This document shows, piece by piece, positions 10,633 through 21,900 of a DNA stretch of 64,000 nt (within the stretch, counting starts at the first letter, position 1; each line of letters opens with the position of its first letter). Below the pieces are notes generated by a model. The model was not told where the DNA came from. It worked only from the letters and a program-made list of their open reading frames with translations, and did not search any database. This stretch comes from Takakia lepidozioides. Lineage: Eukaryota; Streptophyta; Takakiopsida; Takakiales; Takakiaceae. Location of the stretch: the NCBI GenBank assembly GCA_030704615.1, contig CM060733.1, positions 74,254,907 through 74,318,906 on the forward strand, in the 5' to 3' direction. Both the position numbers and the translations under genes were made by a program.

Positions 10633-11697
10633 GAGCTGGAAACAGCGCTCAACCAAACGAAAGTGAGTGGGAAGGTGTGCCCCTGAATCCTTTCACCCCA
10701 GGGCTTGCCCCTCCCAGGACCAATACTTTCGTGTGCAGGTTCTGCAAACTTTCCCCGTCCTATGTTTCTGTGTGCCACGCTCGTATGTATCAGGTGGCAC
10801 ACCGATGCAAGACAATGACTCGTGCCTGCATTCATATGGGTGCACACGAGCATCCTGTGTCCAAAGGAAGTTGCAGGGTTAGCGTGGACATTGCTAGAAA
10901 TCTGCTGAAGCAGGAGTTTCACAATGTCCCTTGTGCAACACCTTCTGCTATAACGCTTGCAGCTAGCAAGGCATTCCTGGAGAAACACATACTGGGTGAA
11001 GGGGATGCGACAGAACTTATGCTGGATGCAGATTCGCTTAATGCAGTCATGGACCATTTCTCCGTGTTGAGCTCTCCCAATATTCGAAACCAGGTGAATG
11101 CACTCAGAATGGGCACAGGCACTGCTGGATTCAAGGACAACATTATGGACCTGAAACGGAGGAGTCGCTATGAATTCATTCAAAACAGTATCTTCCCTGG
11201 CCAAGGCTCGTCCAAGGCGTATTTGTTCAAGATGTCCGCTGAGGGCGAAGGCAGTGGTGTGAGCATTGTCCGCCGTATGCAACCAGGAGGAGATTTGGCT
11301 AAATGTTGGTTAATGTTTGATCACTGCAAACGGGTGAAGGGTTGGACAACCATGGCGTGCCATGTGTATGATCCGGCGTACCAGCGTGTGCTCTCCATAG
11401 CAATTTGTGATATGCAGTCGGAGGACACTGAATCCCAAATGCTCATGTGGAATTCGCTCTTGGCCGTCATGCAGCGCAATGGAATACAAAACACAAATTT
11501 TGCGGGCTTCATGGCTGATAGTGCACAGGCAAATTTCAATGCAGTGCGACGTGTGTTAGGTTCGGGGGATCCTAAGGTCCCAATGGAAAATAGGGAGCGC
11601 ACATGCCTCTTCCATTGGACTCAATCTCTGGCACGTCATACAAAGCGCTGCATTCGCCCTGACCTGCAGTTGGAGCACAGAAGGCTCTGTCTCAAGG
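10633..11697 (+). pseudogene. T1: MULE-like transposase fragment (P/T5-type)
   Basis: An open 355-codon stretch close to T5 residues about 270-630. It has the cysteine/histidine region FVCRFCKLSPSYVSVC ... ACIHMGAHEHP, the segment around the first catalytic Asp (LMFDHCKRVKGWTTMACHVYD), the second Asp (GFMADSAQANFNAVRR) and the C-x2-H box (CLFHWTQSL). It lacks the N-terminal domain, the rest of the DDE core and the SWIM finger. The left end is fused to PPR sequence at about 10630. The right end is cut at 11697 by a transposon terminus (TATTTCATGAGC). The stretch itself contains no stop, so truncation is probably recent. Confidence 0.88.
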
Positions 11698-11830
11698 AGG
11701 TTTACTATTTCATGAGCAGAAACCATGAGCCATGAGCCATGAGCCGCATGAGCCGCATGAGCGGTGAGCCGAAGTCTAAGATACGCGGTTTTCATGAGCG
11801 GACTTCTCCAAATTTGGAAATGCGGCAGAT
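11698..11830 (+). repeat. Family I terminal inverted repeat tip (left-end orientation)
   Basis: Starts GGTTTACTATTTCATGAGC and continues with several GCATGAGC/CATGAGCGG units, matching the left terminus at 44957 and the reverse complement of the right termini at 18155 and 28622. Only the tip is similar; the inner part is diverged. Confidence 0.65.
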
Positions 11831-12029
11831 TAAAAAACTATTAAAATACTAGTTTTTAATTTGACATTGCTGTTTTTGGAAGTTCCAGATCCTATAATGC
11901 GGCAAAGATATGTCGTGAGTAACAATTCCGCTCATGGTTTTGTAAATCTGCTCATGGAAAAAACTGACCGTGCAATGAGAAATCCAGTATACCACAGCAA
12001 AAGGACGCTGCATACTAGCGTGTATAGAG

Positions 12030-12604
12030 TATTCCGCGGTTTTATATGCCCTAACATTGGAATGAAGCTGACCCTTCTGTCACGATTGTATGATCCCCAT
12101 GCAACAACACAGTCTGCAGTGCTTGAAAATTCTTGCTTCTTCCTGCATTCTGCGGGAAAGGTTTGCCACTCCACTAGGAAATGCGGTGCCGCATTACGGT
12201 TCGCACGTGCGAGAATTCTGAGGGGTTCAGTGTTCTCGACGGTCGGCACCCTGAAGACTCGGTGCGATTATCTTACTATGACCAAGGCTGCAACTACCAG
12301 TACCTACTACGTTACTTGGAACTGCGGCGCCGCATTTTCTTGCCGGGGGTCGAATGAGATAAGCAAAGTTTGGGAGAGCAGAAAAACAAGAACCCCCAAA
12401 AAAAACAAAAATCCAGGCACGTGGAAACAGAAGGTAATGACATAGTATTATCTTAGTTTGACCAAAATAGGTTACTAGTAGACAAGACATAAGTCAAACC
12501 TTTCTGTAGCCAAAGTTAGAGGTACTTGCAGTAGTACAGTTTTACTATAACTGAAACTCCGAAAAGGATGGGCGTAACATTGTCTTGTGCCCCGCAAGCC
12601 AAGC
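12030..12604 (-). repeat. Family II terminal region (3' side of transposase fragment)
   Basis: Closely matches 28640-29196, which flanks the 3' end of T4: both contain TAACATTGGAATGAAGCTG, two palindromic GGCGCC-centred sites, and the run leading to the transposase stop. It carries the sites GAAATGCGGTGCCGCATTA and ACTGCGGCGCCGCATTT. Confidence 0.8.
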
Positions 12605-13401
12605 TCACTGGTCCCCTGGATCCATATTCAGAAGAGTGTACATCTCGTCGGGGCTCAACACTAGTGCATGTATGAAGTGATGAGTTGTGGAATTACACCA
12701 GAGGCTCTTTAGGTACACGTAGTACAGATGCTTGCAAGGGCAGTATGATGCCCCCTTCTTCGCCATGATCTGGAAGTCGGTGCAATTGCAGGTGGGTAAT
12801 TCTGAAATGGTGATGGTGTACACCTCATTGCGGACAACTGAGCCTGCCGTGGCCATCTGATACACATGCCCGAAGCCTGGTGGGGGCATTTATGTTGAGC
12901 TCTGGATTGTATAGTTCATCCCAAGTGCATTGCCTTTTCTCTTTCCTCCTGGCTAGCCTTCTGTCTCGCCTGTTCTTTTGCCCTCTCTTTTGCCCTCTCA
13001 TGGGCTTTCTGTTTCTTACTAGGGCTAGCAGCAAGGGAGCCCTCCAGGACGACCACCTTTGATTGAGGAGAACTGACACCCTTGCGCGCACTGCTCACTC
13101 CCCCCTCCGCAGCCCGTGACGGCTCTCTCGCCGGGGATTGCATGTGTTTGGCTTTCTTCTTCTTCTTTGCGTGGGCGGGCCCTACTGCATGTGCATCAAC
13201 AACCTCCATTGCCGGATCTGCTGTCCTCACGTCCTCACGCCCTTCACCTGCCATGCCGCCTGCACCAACCTCCCCAATGCCTATTCTGTCGTACTCTCGC
13301 TGCAGGTCCTCCCGTCCACCAACAAAAGGTTTTAGTTTGCCCTCCCGCCCCAAGTTGGGCGATCCAAACATGCGATGAGTTGGAGCTGTCGATGATACCA
13401 C
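12605..13401 (-). pseudogene. Family II transposase C-terminus with lysine-rich hinge
   Basis: The minus strand from 12889 to 12605 encodes a SWIM zinc finger close to that of T4: ELPTCNCTDF ... SYCPCKHLYYVYL, with the C-x-C-x(n)-C-x-H ligands. SWIM fingers at the C-terminus are typical of MULE transposases. Upstream, after an in-frame stop near 12890 and a short match (MNYTIQSST), an open stretch to 13401 encodes a very basic hinge (KKKKKAKH, KAHERAKERAKEQARQK) unlike the same region of T4. No DDE core is present. Either the N-terminal part was deleted, or 12916-13401 comes from a diverged relative. Confidence 0.7.
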
Positions 13402-13691
13402 CAGCGTGCCGGGCTCGTCGTCACTCTGTCATTCCCGAAAATTGTGAGAACCAACATCGGAATGAAAACCACCATCCGCCACGAGCAGCGCAACCACCAT
13501 CGCAACAATCGTGGAACAACAATGAAAACAAAACAAAACCAAGTATGGAGTGCCATGGAACAACAATGAAAACAAATCCAACCAATGCCTAAGAATGACA
13601 TGCACAAGCAGCCTTCTCCAGAGCTGCCGGCTTTGCACACGCATTGCAAACTATCTAAGGTTCACTCAACCAGTAACTTGCAGAAATCAAC
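13402..13691. other. Unassigned stretch before T2
   Basis: Rich in CAACAATG/AACAAAAC runs; I see no gene, terminal repeat or repeat array here. Confidence 0.35.
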
Positions 13692-16600
13692 ATGAAACAC
13701 GATGAACAAATGAACACGAATTCCAGAAGACGGGAAAACAGGGTGAAATGTTTTGAAGGTACTTCATCTGCTCAGACAATCTTCTCAGCTCAGCATGGAT
13801 TTCCTCAATTCCGAGATGCAACCTGTTATCTACAGCGAGGTGTGCACCCTGTTCTGGCAAGCAATCTGAATGCAGCAACGACCTGGCTCCTTTCTAACCA
13901 CTCTGACCTTGATCATTCTTCTCAACAACTCGTGCTTTTGCGATGCAACCATGCGCTTCCAGGGCTGCCAGGCGGAAGATGTGAAAACAAACTAAAAAAG
14001 GAGGAAAGGAAGGACTCAAACGGCGTTGTTGTCGAGAGTATTGTTGTGCTCCACGATGATTTCGGTGATGGCAGGGAATGGCGAGTTCCACCATCGGACA
14101 ACGTCATATATAGGGCGGTTGGGGACTTCATTTGCCCACCAAATGCACCTTCTATCCTGGCGCCTTCCACGAAACAATCCGCGAATCAGAGAGTGGGTAC
14201 CTCAAAGAGAGAAGTCCGCAACGAAGTAAATCCAGAGCCCAACCCATCAATGAAGACGAGCGAGAACCGGGTTGTTCACAACCTGTCCGACTCCGACGAG
14301 GTCATGGAAGTTCCGAGATCGTCCTGGAGATCAGGCAAGTCCTCAATGGACGTCAGTGGACGAGGGAGTCATATTCCCAGCACGAGCACCGCAGTTCGAT
14401 CCATTCTTGAAATTCTGCGAGGGCTTCACATGGATGGACACCGCTCGGAGCTGGCCGGGCTGGACTACAGCAAGTTCGCAATTAAATCGGTTACATGCCT
14501 TCCCGCAGACGTCAACGGTAATATCTTCTTTGAGTTCCCTCCTCGGACGGACTACTCGAGGGCGTCCGGAATGTTGACAGATATGGATAGAAAACATGAC
14601 GGTCATCCTTGGTGCGTCACCAAAACCACCAGCATGAAGATGCTCGATGGTGTGCGGGTGCGCTATGTTGTTTGTGCGGGCGCGTTGCGGTGTTTCTCCC
14701 CAACTTGCTTCCACTTTAAATCCAGAGGTCACAGGAACGAGACCGATTGGACAGGCACAGCTCATCAACCATTTCGAGCTCAGGAGAAGGTTCCGAACTC
14801 CACATTTAAGTGTGCGCATTGCAAAGAACCACCACACTGCATGTCTGTTTGTAATGCCAAGCAGTTCTATGTGTTGCACCGTTTCCCTGACCTCACCCGA
14901 GCTTGCATACACGTTGGTTCCCATTGTCACAAATTGGCGAGGGGGAACTCGCGGGAGGCTGCCCACAAAGCAGAGCAGCTCGTTCAGGAGGAGGTTAAGT
15001 TGAGACCGGGTGCCAAACCCAAACAGATACAGCTCCAAGCCGCCCATAAGATGGCATTGGCCAAAATTATGTCGGAAGACGGCTCCGATAGAGTTCCTCT
15101 CGATGAGAAGGAAATGGAGGCATTGCTGGAGTCGGTGTCCCACGTATGTTCACCGAATGTCCGAAACCACATTGTCTCATGCAAACAGAAAATTGGGCGT
15201 GGCTCGGATATGCACTCCATTATGGAGGTGAAGCGACGATGTGGATATGACTACATTCATGGAAGTAGGTTTCCAGGACAAGGGACTGAGGCAGATCGTT
15301 GTTTCGTATTCAAAATGTCCACGTGTGGACCTGGCAGCGGCGTCGAACTGGTCGACAAGATGACGAGTGGGGACTTGTCAAACAGTTGGGTCATGTTCGA
15401 CCATATCAAGCGAATTACAAATCACCAGTGGGTGACAATGGGTGCACATGTCTACGACACCCACTGCAGGATGCTAATGACAATTGCTATTTGTGAGATG
15501 AAAGGAGAGGACACACAATTGGAGATGCTTCTTTGGCAAAGAATAAACGAACAGATGGCCAAGGCAGGATTGCCCCCTCCCAATTTCCGTGGTTTCATGG
15601 CGGACAACGCACAAGCAAATTGGGCTGCCATCCGAAGGGTGTACGGGCAAGACCCCAATGTTCCCATGGAAGGCAAGGAGAGATCTTGTGGGTTCCATTT
15701 TCTGCAGAGCCTTTCGCAGTACACAACCAGGCTCGTGGCGCCAGATTTCAGAGAGGAGCACCGTTCCATGTGTCTTGCGTGGAAGCGTGCTCCCACCTTG
15801 GATGATGCAGAGACACAGTTTGCAAGTATACGGGCTTGGTGGACATCGTCAGGTACTGTAAGGAAATCAGACGAGGGAGCAATGGTCAGTTGGCTAGCAT
15901 GGTGGCATTATCGTTTCCTCCAGTTCGGCGACTATATGCGGGAGGTGAGTTGCACGACTTGGCGTCCCGTTGAATATTATTCTTGGCATTATTTGTAACT
16001 TGCTTGTAACCTCAACATGTGCTTGTGCAGGAAATGTGTCTCGACTCCGACACCGACATGCCCACGACAAACATGGCCGAATCAGTGCATTCTTCCTGGC
16101 GTGCCTCCTCTGCGGCGCATCTGGTGGACATCCTCACTGCCACAACGGAGGACATTGTGAGGTCAATTATGCAGCAATGCAGGTACAACGAGTTCTTGAA
16201 AGGGAAATAGTGGGGCTTGGGGCCGGACAGGCAGGAAATGCTGATGTGGACTGCCTCCAGATCAAAGAATCCTCGGAAGTGGGCGGCGGCCTTGCGAGAG
16301 GGCCTTCGGGACACGCCATTGATTCGAAGAGGCCAACATTTGGAAGGAGATGTTCATACCCGTCCAGTGAGACGAAGACTTGACGAGGCACCTGGCGGGG
16401 AAGAGGATTCATGGCGAGCTCACAAGAATATTCGCATGCTCCCTCGTGGTCCCGTGATGTTGCCCGAGGAGGTCTCGTCGAGCACCGCAAGTCCTGCACG
16501 TTCAAGATCGCCATCTCCTTTGAGCACAGGGCACGTGCCCGAGGAACATAACGAGCCATCTGTAGTAACGCAGTACAACATACCCATTGTGGAGACAAGA

Positions 16601-17449
16601 GTGTCAGAGTCACAGTGGAGAATTGCAAGGACATTGCCGGCATTTCGAGGGAAGTGTTGCGCCATTCGGGTGGATACGAGAGCATGCTGTGGTGAGATGA
16701 TTCGGAGGAACCCACACGGTGCTATACCTGCACCTTGTTTCAGCGGCAGATTTTTGACTCCCACATTTGCTCACGCCACAACGCAGACGTTTTGGTTCTG
16801 TAGGCACGACATAATGACCTGTGTATTTGGCAAACCCAAGTACGGGATTCAGGGAATGCCGGAGCCTCCGGGCGTCTGGCCTGTTGCACCGGGTTGCAGC
16901 CTCTCTCAGAATGAGGCGGATGCTCTATCTGCAGCATGATTTCGAATGGTGCAACGCACAGACGTCCCGGCCCACGCATTTCCAGTTCCTCAGACCCAGC
17001 CATTACAGACTGCTCGGTCCAGTAGAGACGGATTGGACAATTCTGCACATCCCACAATGCGATTCGGAAGAGTGAAGAAACGACACCCTCCCAACAAGTT
17101 GAATGAGACTCGGATTGTCAATGCTCTTGGGATGGCTTGCACTATTCAGAGCTCCGTGGACGTACCACCACCCGGCCTTGGGCGTGTTTATCGGATGGCA
17201 ACGGCCGGCTCGGCTGTACGCGATGATGTATACACAATTACGATTGGAGTGGAGCTGACTTGCAATTGTACGGACTTCTCGTTGATGAAAGCAAAGAAAG
17301 GTTCAAAGTATTATCCGTGCAAGCATCTGTATTACATTTACCTGAAGAGGTTGAGGATGAACGTGACTATTGATGACTTTATTCATGCACCGGCGTTGAG
17401 CGTGAACGAGCTACACAAACTCCTCCTTAGGGATTCTAGAAATCATTGA
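13692..17449 (+). pseudogene. T2: MULE-like transposase with SWIM finger, two nonsense codons
   Basis: Exon 1 runs to 15944 (GAG|GTGAGT) and exon 2 from 16031 (TGTGCAG|GAA). Homology to T3/T4 begins near 13990; the earlier codons (13692-13990) are unrelated and probably not the native N-terminus. Domains: zinc region 1 (HPWCVTK ... CFSPTCFHF), zinc region 2 (CAHCKEPPHCMSVC ... ACIHVGSHCH), both resembling the GCM/WRKY-type fingers of MULEs, then the catalytic core (VMFDHIKR; GFMADNAQANWAAIRR; CGFHFLQSL), and a C-terminal SWIM finger (CNCTDF ... YPCKHLYYIYL). Two in-frame stops, TAG 16208-16210 (Gln in T4) and TGA 16937-16939 (Gly in T4), disable the product. Confidence 0.9.
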
Positions 17450-18155
17450 TGGGGCAAAGGGAATCCTCCATATGGATATTTTCAATTGCATTTTCATGTA
17501 TCAGATTTTTTTTTGCAGTGTAATGAAATGCATCCCAAAACTCCTGGAATGAGACAATATTCCATTCAAACTGAGATCCAACAGAAACAGTTGTGGGGCC
17601 ATTTCTGGAAAAATGGCGCCGAATTTCTCTATTTTGGGCCGAAAACTGGCTAAGTCCGAACATGCTCGGGAACGATGTCTGGAAAAATGGCGCCGAATTT
17701 CCAGTTACATGGCCCAGAACTGCCCAACATCTGTGCAATCCCCGGCACCATGTACCGAAATTCGGCGCCACATTTCCAAATTTTGGGCTTACAAACCTGT
17801 CCTGTGGGGACCTATAGCCGCGGAATTCGGCACCATTTTTCGCCAGTGATACCTATTACCGCGAAATACGTCGCGGTTCTTTCTGGTTACGGACCCTATT
17901 ACCGCGAAATTCGGTGCCATTTTTGCACATGTCGCTGGGAATTGGCATGAGCGGAAGACGAAATATCATGAGCACAACTCTCAAAACTACAATTTTCCCT
18001 TCAAGGTGCCGAATAATATATTTGATTTTTCTGACACATTGCATTAAATTAATGTTTTTTAATGTTTTTTATTTTCGAAATTTGTACTTCTGCTCATGAA
18101 AACCGATTGTCTTGCTACTCCGCTCATGCCGCTCATGCTCATGAAATAGCTAACC
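17450..18155 (+). repeat. Right terminal inverted repeat of the T2 element (family I)
   Basis: Ends CTCATGAAATAGCTAACC at about 18155 and is close to the reverse complement of 44957-45543, and to 28222-28622. Inside it are repeated AATGGCGCCGAATTT and AATTCGGCGCCA sites, the phrase TATTACCGCGAAAT twice, and a 3' tip of CCGCTCATG/GCTCATG units. Long TIRs of this kind suit MULEs. No direct target duplication could be matched to another end in the window. Confidence 0.88.
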
Positions 18156-18826
18156 TCCTGCTAGGGCAGTGTATGGAATGACATTAGGTACAATTCCAGC
18201 TTTGATGATATCCCCATGCACCTCTTTACCCTTCTCTAGGGCTGCCAGGCCTACAATGCATACAAACATGATGTGGCTGGGCTGGACCCCTTCCCCCATC
18301 ATTTGCTCATAGGTCTCCAAAGCCTCCATCCCACGTCCCTGATGTGCATACCCTGCAAGCATCGCACTCCACGACGCCACATCTCGTTCAGCCATAGTGT
18401 TGAACACTCTCTTTGCATCCCCGATGCACCCACATTTTGCCTACATATCCACTAGGGTATTGTTCAAAATGACATTTGGTACAATTCCAGCTCTGAAGGT
18501 GTCACCATGGACCTCCTTCCCTTTTTCCAGAGCTGCCAGGGTAGTACAATTCCAGCTTTGATGATATCCCCATGCACCTCTTTGCCCTTCTCCAGGGCTG
18601 CCAGGCCTGCAATGCATACAAACATGATGTGGCCGGGCTGGACCCCTTCCCCCATCAGTTGCTCATAGGTCTCCAAAGCCTCCATCCCATGTCCCTGCTT
18701 TGCATACCCTGCAAGCATCGCACTCCACGACACCACATCTCGTTCAGCCATAGTGTTGAACACTCCCTTTGCATCCTCGATGCACCCACATTTTGCATAC
18801 ATGTCCACCAGGGTATTGTTCAAGAC
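18156..18826 (-). pseudogene. PPR repeat fragment, two tandem modules
   Basis: The minus strand encodes two copies of a roughly 100-residue PPR module (LNNTLVDMYAKCGC, RDVVSWSAMLAGYAKQG, ALETYEQLMGEGVQP, KGKEVHGDIIKAGIV) joined by a frameshift near 18540. The second module reads TAG in place of a Tyr codon at about 18444. The left end lies against the terminal repeat of the T2 element; the right end (18826) meets the P1 element. The antisense strand at its right end is open into P1 exon 1, which would give a false N-terminal extension of P1. Confidence 0.82.
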
Positions 18827-18980
18827 ACCACAAAGAGGCAGTAACACACCGGTTACACCATCGCGGACAAGAGCAGCCCCCGCAATTACCCATACGGTGG
18901 AGAGTGGAGGAGAGGAAAGAACACCACAAAGAGCACGGATTGTGCAAGTTCGAGGTGAAGCCGGGGAGAGGGCAGTAGAG

Positions 18981-21900
18981 ATGGGGAGAGTGCTCGAGGT
19001 GGTTTCGCCGGTGGTTGACCATGTTGAGGAGGACGACACCGAGCTTTCTGACCAGGATGACATCCTCCCGGACATCCCCAGGCCCCAAACCCGCAACATA
19101 CAGGCTAGATTTGGCGGTCCTGGTGGGCTGCCGGAGAACCCCTCTGCAACAGACGTCATGTCGGAGGCGGATATGAAGTTGGCCGCTGCCAAGATGTTGG
19201 AGGCAACCCACAGCAACATTGGCAGGGTGCTGGGGGGCATGGTGTACCCGGCCAAGCTTCGAATTCCCCTTTGCCACTTGGTGTCATTGCAGGTGGTGAG
19301 ACCTACCCTCCTAGGCGATATCGACAAGCTGAAATTCTCTTTCCGGGATGGATATCGAATGGGGTCTGCCGCGTTTTATGTTTCCATTGAGAACGACCAC
19401 GGAGCTTCCCGTGCCCACACTTCCGATGAGGTGGACAAATGGGGTCCCCATTGGCAAAGGCGAAATGAGGAGTTCAAGAGATCGATTGCTACTGATCCTC
19501 TTTTCCAGCACTTGTCCGGAAAGATGTTTTACGTGTGGGACGGCAATCATCGCCTCCTGGCATGGATGGAGCACATAGCCGAAGCCCACCCCAACGACCT
19601 CGATTGGCATTTCACCGTGGAGTGTGTTGTGCTGAAGGTTGCGGGGCCCAAAGATCGCAGTCTTCTCAAAGCTGCAATGGCGGACATCAACTCGTAAGTT
19701 ACAAGACCCAAAATTTGTAAGTCATTTCATTGCGAATCCTCATATTTGTTCAAAATTCCCATTTCAATATTGTTTGATGGAAATGTGGCATTGCAGGGTG
19801 ACTGAGAATGCCTTCATTGCCACCAACTTGTCCCATATGCTCTTCCGAGTGAAGGATGTCGGGAAGCAGGGGGTGCAAGAGTTTGCCAATTCGCTCAGTG
19901 CCGACCTCCTGCGCAAGTCGGAGGCAAAGGCAGACAGAACCTGGTATAGGCTGAGCATGGACGACTACATATTTCGGGTAAAACTCCTGACTATTTTGTT
20001 GAGCTAATCTGTCTCTCCTCCCCCAATAGAAGAAAAAGTGTTGAGCAGGATCTCTAATCTTATGTGCGCATTCTTGACAGACAAAAATTCAACAGGATTT
20101 GGCACATGCGCGGAGGTTCTACATGGAGTCAGAGGAGAAGAATCTAACCCTCCCGGCACTCGAATCGTATCTCAAAGCTGCGGAGGCCAGGGCCCGCATA
20201 AAGTACAAGTCGCGGATGGTAAAGTACGTCGCCATAGCTGATCCCGCCCTTGGTGCCGACTTTCTGGTGAAGGTGGGGAAGCACTACTCCCGCGCTCTGA
20301 AGCCCACGATGACATTGGAGAAGCTCCATCGTCTAGCCACATCCTGTGTGGATGCAACAGAAAAGGTGATACATTCTTAACCAAATTGTGGTGGCAACAA
20401 CTCGTTTTTGTGGTGTTTGGCGCTTACGAATATGCTGGGTGGTTGGACAGACCCGGTGGCTCCAAATCTGGAATGGTTCCCAAAGTACAAGGGACATGTG
20501 GATGAACCGCATGACATGGTGGTTTCAGGTACTTCCCCACGCTTCGTTTGGCGCTTCTACTCTTGTAGGGGGTGGATTCATTGTATTTTTTCAGGAAAGC
20601 GATCTGATGGAGAATCTCCACAGGTGACGACGAATGCGCAAGAGCAGCTGGACACACAAGCACATCAGTTCAAGATAGAGATTTCTCCTGCAGTAGAGAG
20701 CCTACGCGACTATGTGACGAGGTACTTTCTGCTGTACAAAACCGACCTATTCTTTCGGGAGATACCCCATGCCCGCCGGAGCCACGAGTTCACCGACCAA
20801 CCGAACGCGGACAAAGCAGCAATGCGTCTTCTGTACAGGTACATACGCGATGCTTTCCTTTCAAGTCCTTGCATTTCAGGATGTTAGAGGCCTCATGTGG
20901 CGCATAAAACTTGGTCCTTCGAAAAATGGCGCCGAATTTCCAGTCCAGGGCACCCAAAATGGCTAAGTCCCTAGAGTGGCAGGCACCGAAAACCGAAATT
21001 CGGCGCCATTTTTCCAGTTCAAGGCCCAGTCAGTTCTGGGACTTAGCCATTTTCGGGCCGAACCTGGGAAAATGGCGCCGAATTTCCAGTTCAGGGCTCC
21101 CAAAATGGCTAAGTCCCTAGGGTGGCTGGCACCAAAAACCGAAATTCGGCGCCATTTTTCCAATTCCAGGGCCAGTCAATTCAGGGACTTAGCCATTTCC
21201 AGGCTGGACCTGGGAAAATGGCGCCGAATTTCCAGTTCAGGGCTCCCAAAATGACTAAGTCCCTAGGGTGGCTGGCACCGAAAACCGAAATTCGGCGCCA
21301 TTTTTCCATTTCCAGGGCCAGTCAGTTCAGGGACTTAGCCATTTTCGGGCCGGACATGGGAAAATGGCGCCGAATTTCCAGTTCAGGGCTCCCAAAATGA
21401 CTAAGTCCCTAGGGTGGCTGGCACCGAAAACCGAAATTCGGCGCCATTTTTCCAATTTCAGGGCCAGTCAGTTCAGGGACTTAGCCATTTTCGGCCCGGA
21501 CCTGGGAAAATGGCTCCGAATTTCCAGTTCAGGGCTCCCAAAATGGCTGTCCCTAGCGTGGCTAGCACCAAAAACCGAAATTCGGCGCCATTTTTCCAGT
21601 TCTAGGCCCAGTCAGTTCCGCCCCAATCTGGGAAAATGGTGCCGATTTTCCAGTTCAGGGACCTCATTCTGTGTTTTTCATGAATGCAGGTACTGCAAGT
21701 TCTCCCTTTTGGAGAAAGGTCATCTGTCTTTTGAGCCACCATTCTTCCTGGCATGGAGGAACCCTGGGGCTGACTCCATGTACACTGATGTTATTGTGAA
21801 GGAGTGGCATCTGGAACATTTGCGTGATTGCCCTTGGTATGTGGACCTTCTGCCCGGCTCGCTCGACCCATCCGAGTTTCAATTGAAGCTGGATGCTGAG

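Noticed and set aside
13692-13990. N-terminal 100 codons of the T2 frame
   Set aside because: No similarity to the N-termini of T3, T4 or T5; probably flanking sequence that happens to be open.
14343-15143. 266-codon minus-strand frame
   Set aside because: Antisense to the zinc regions of T2; the same shadow recurs opposite T3.
18753-18980. Upstream extension of P1 exon 1
   Set aside because: In-frame, but it is the antisense of a PPR fragment; the native start is more likely at or near 18981.
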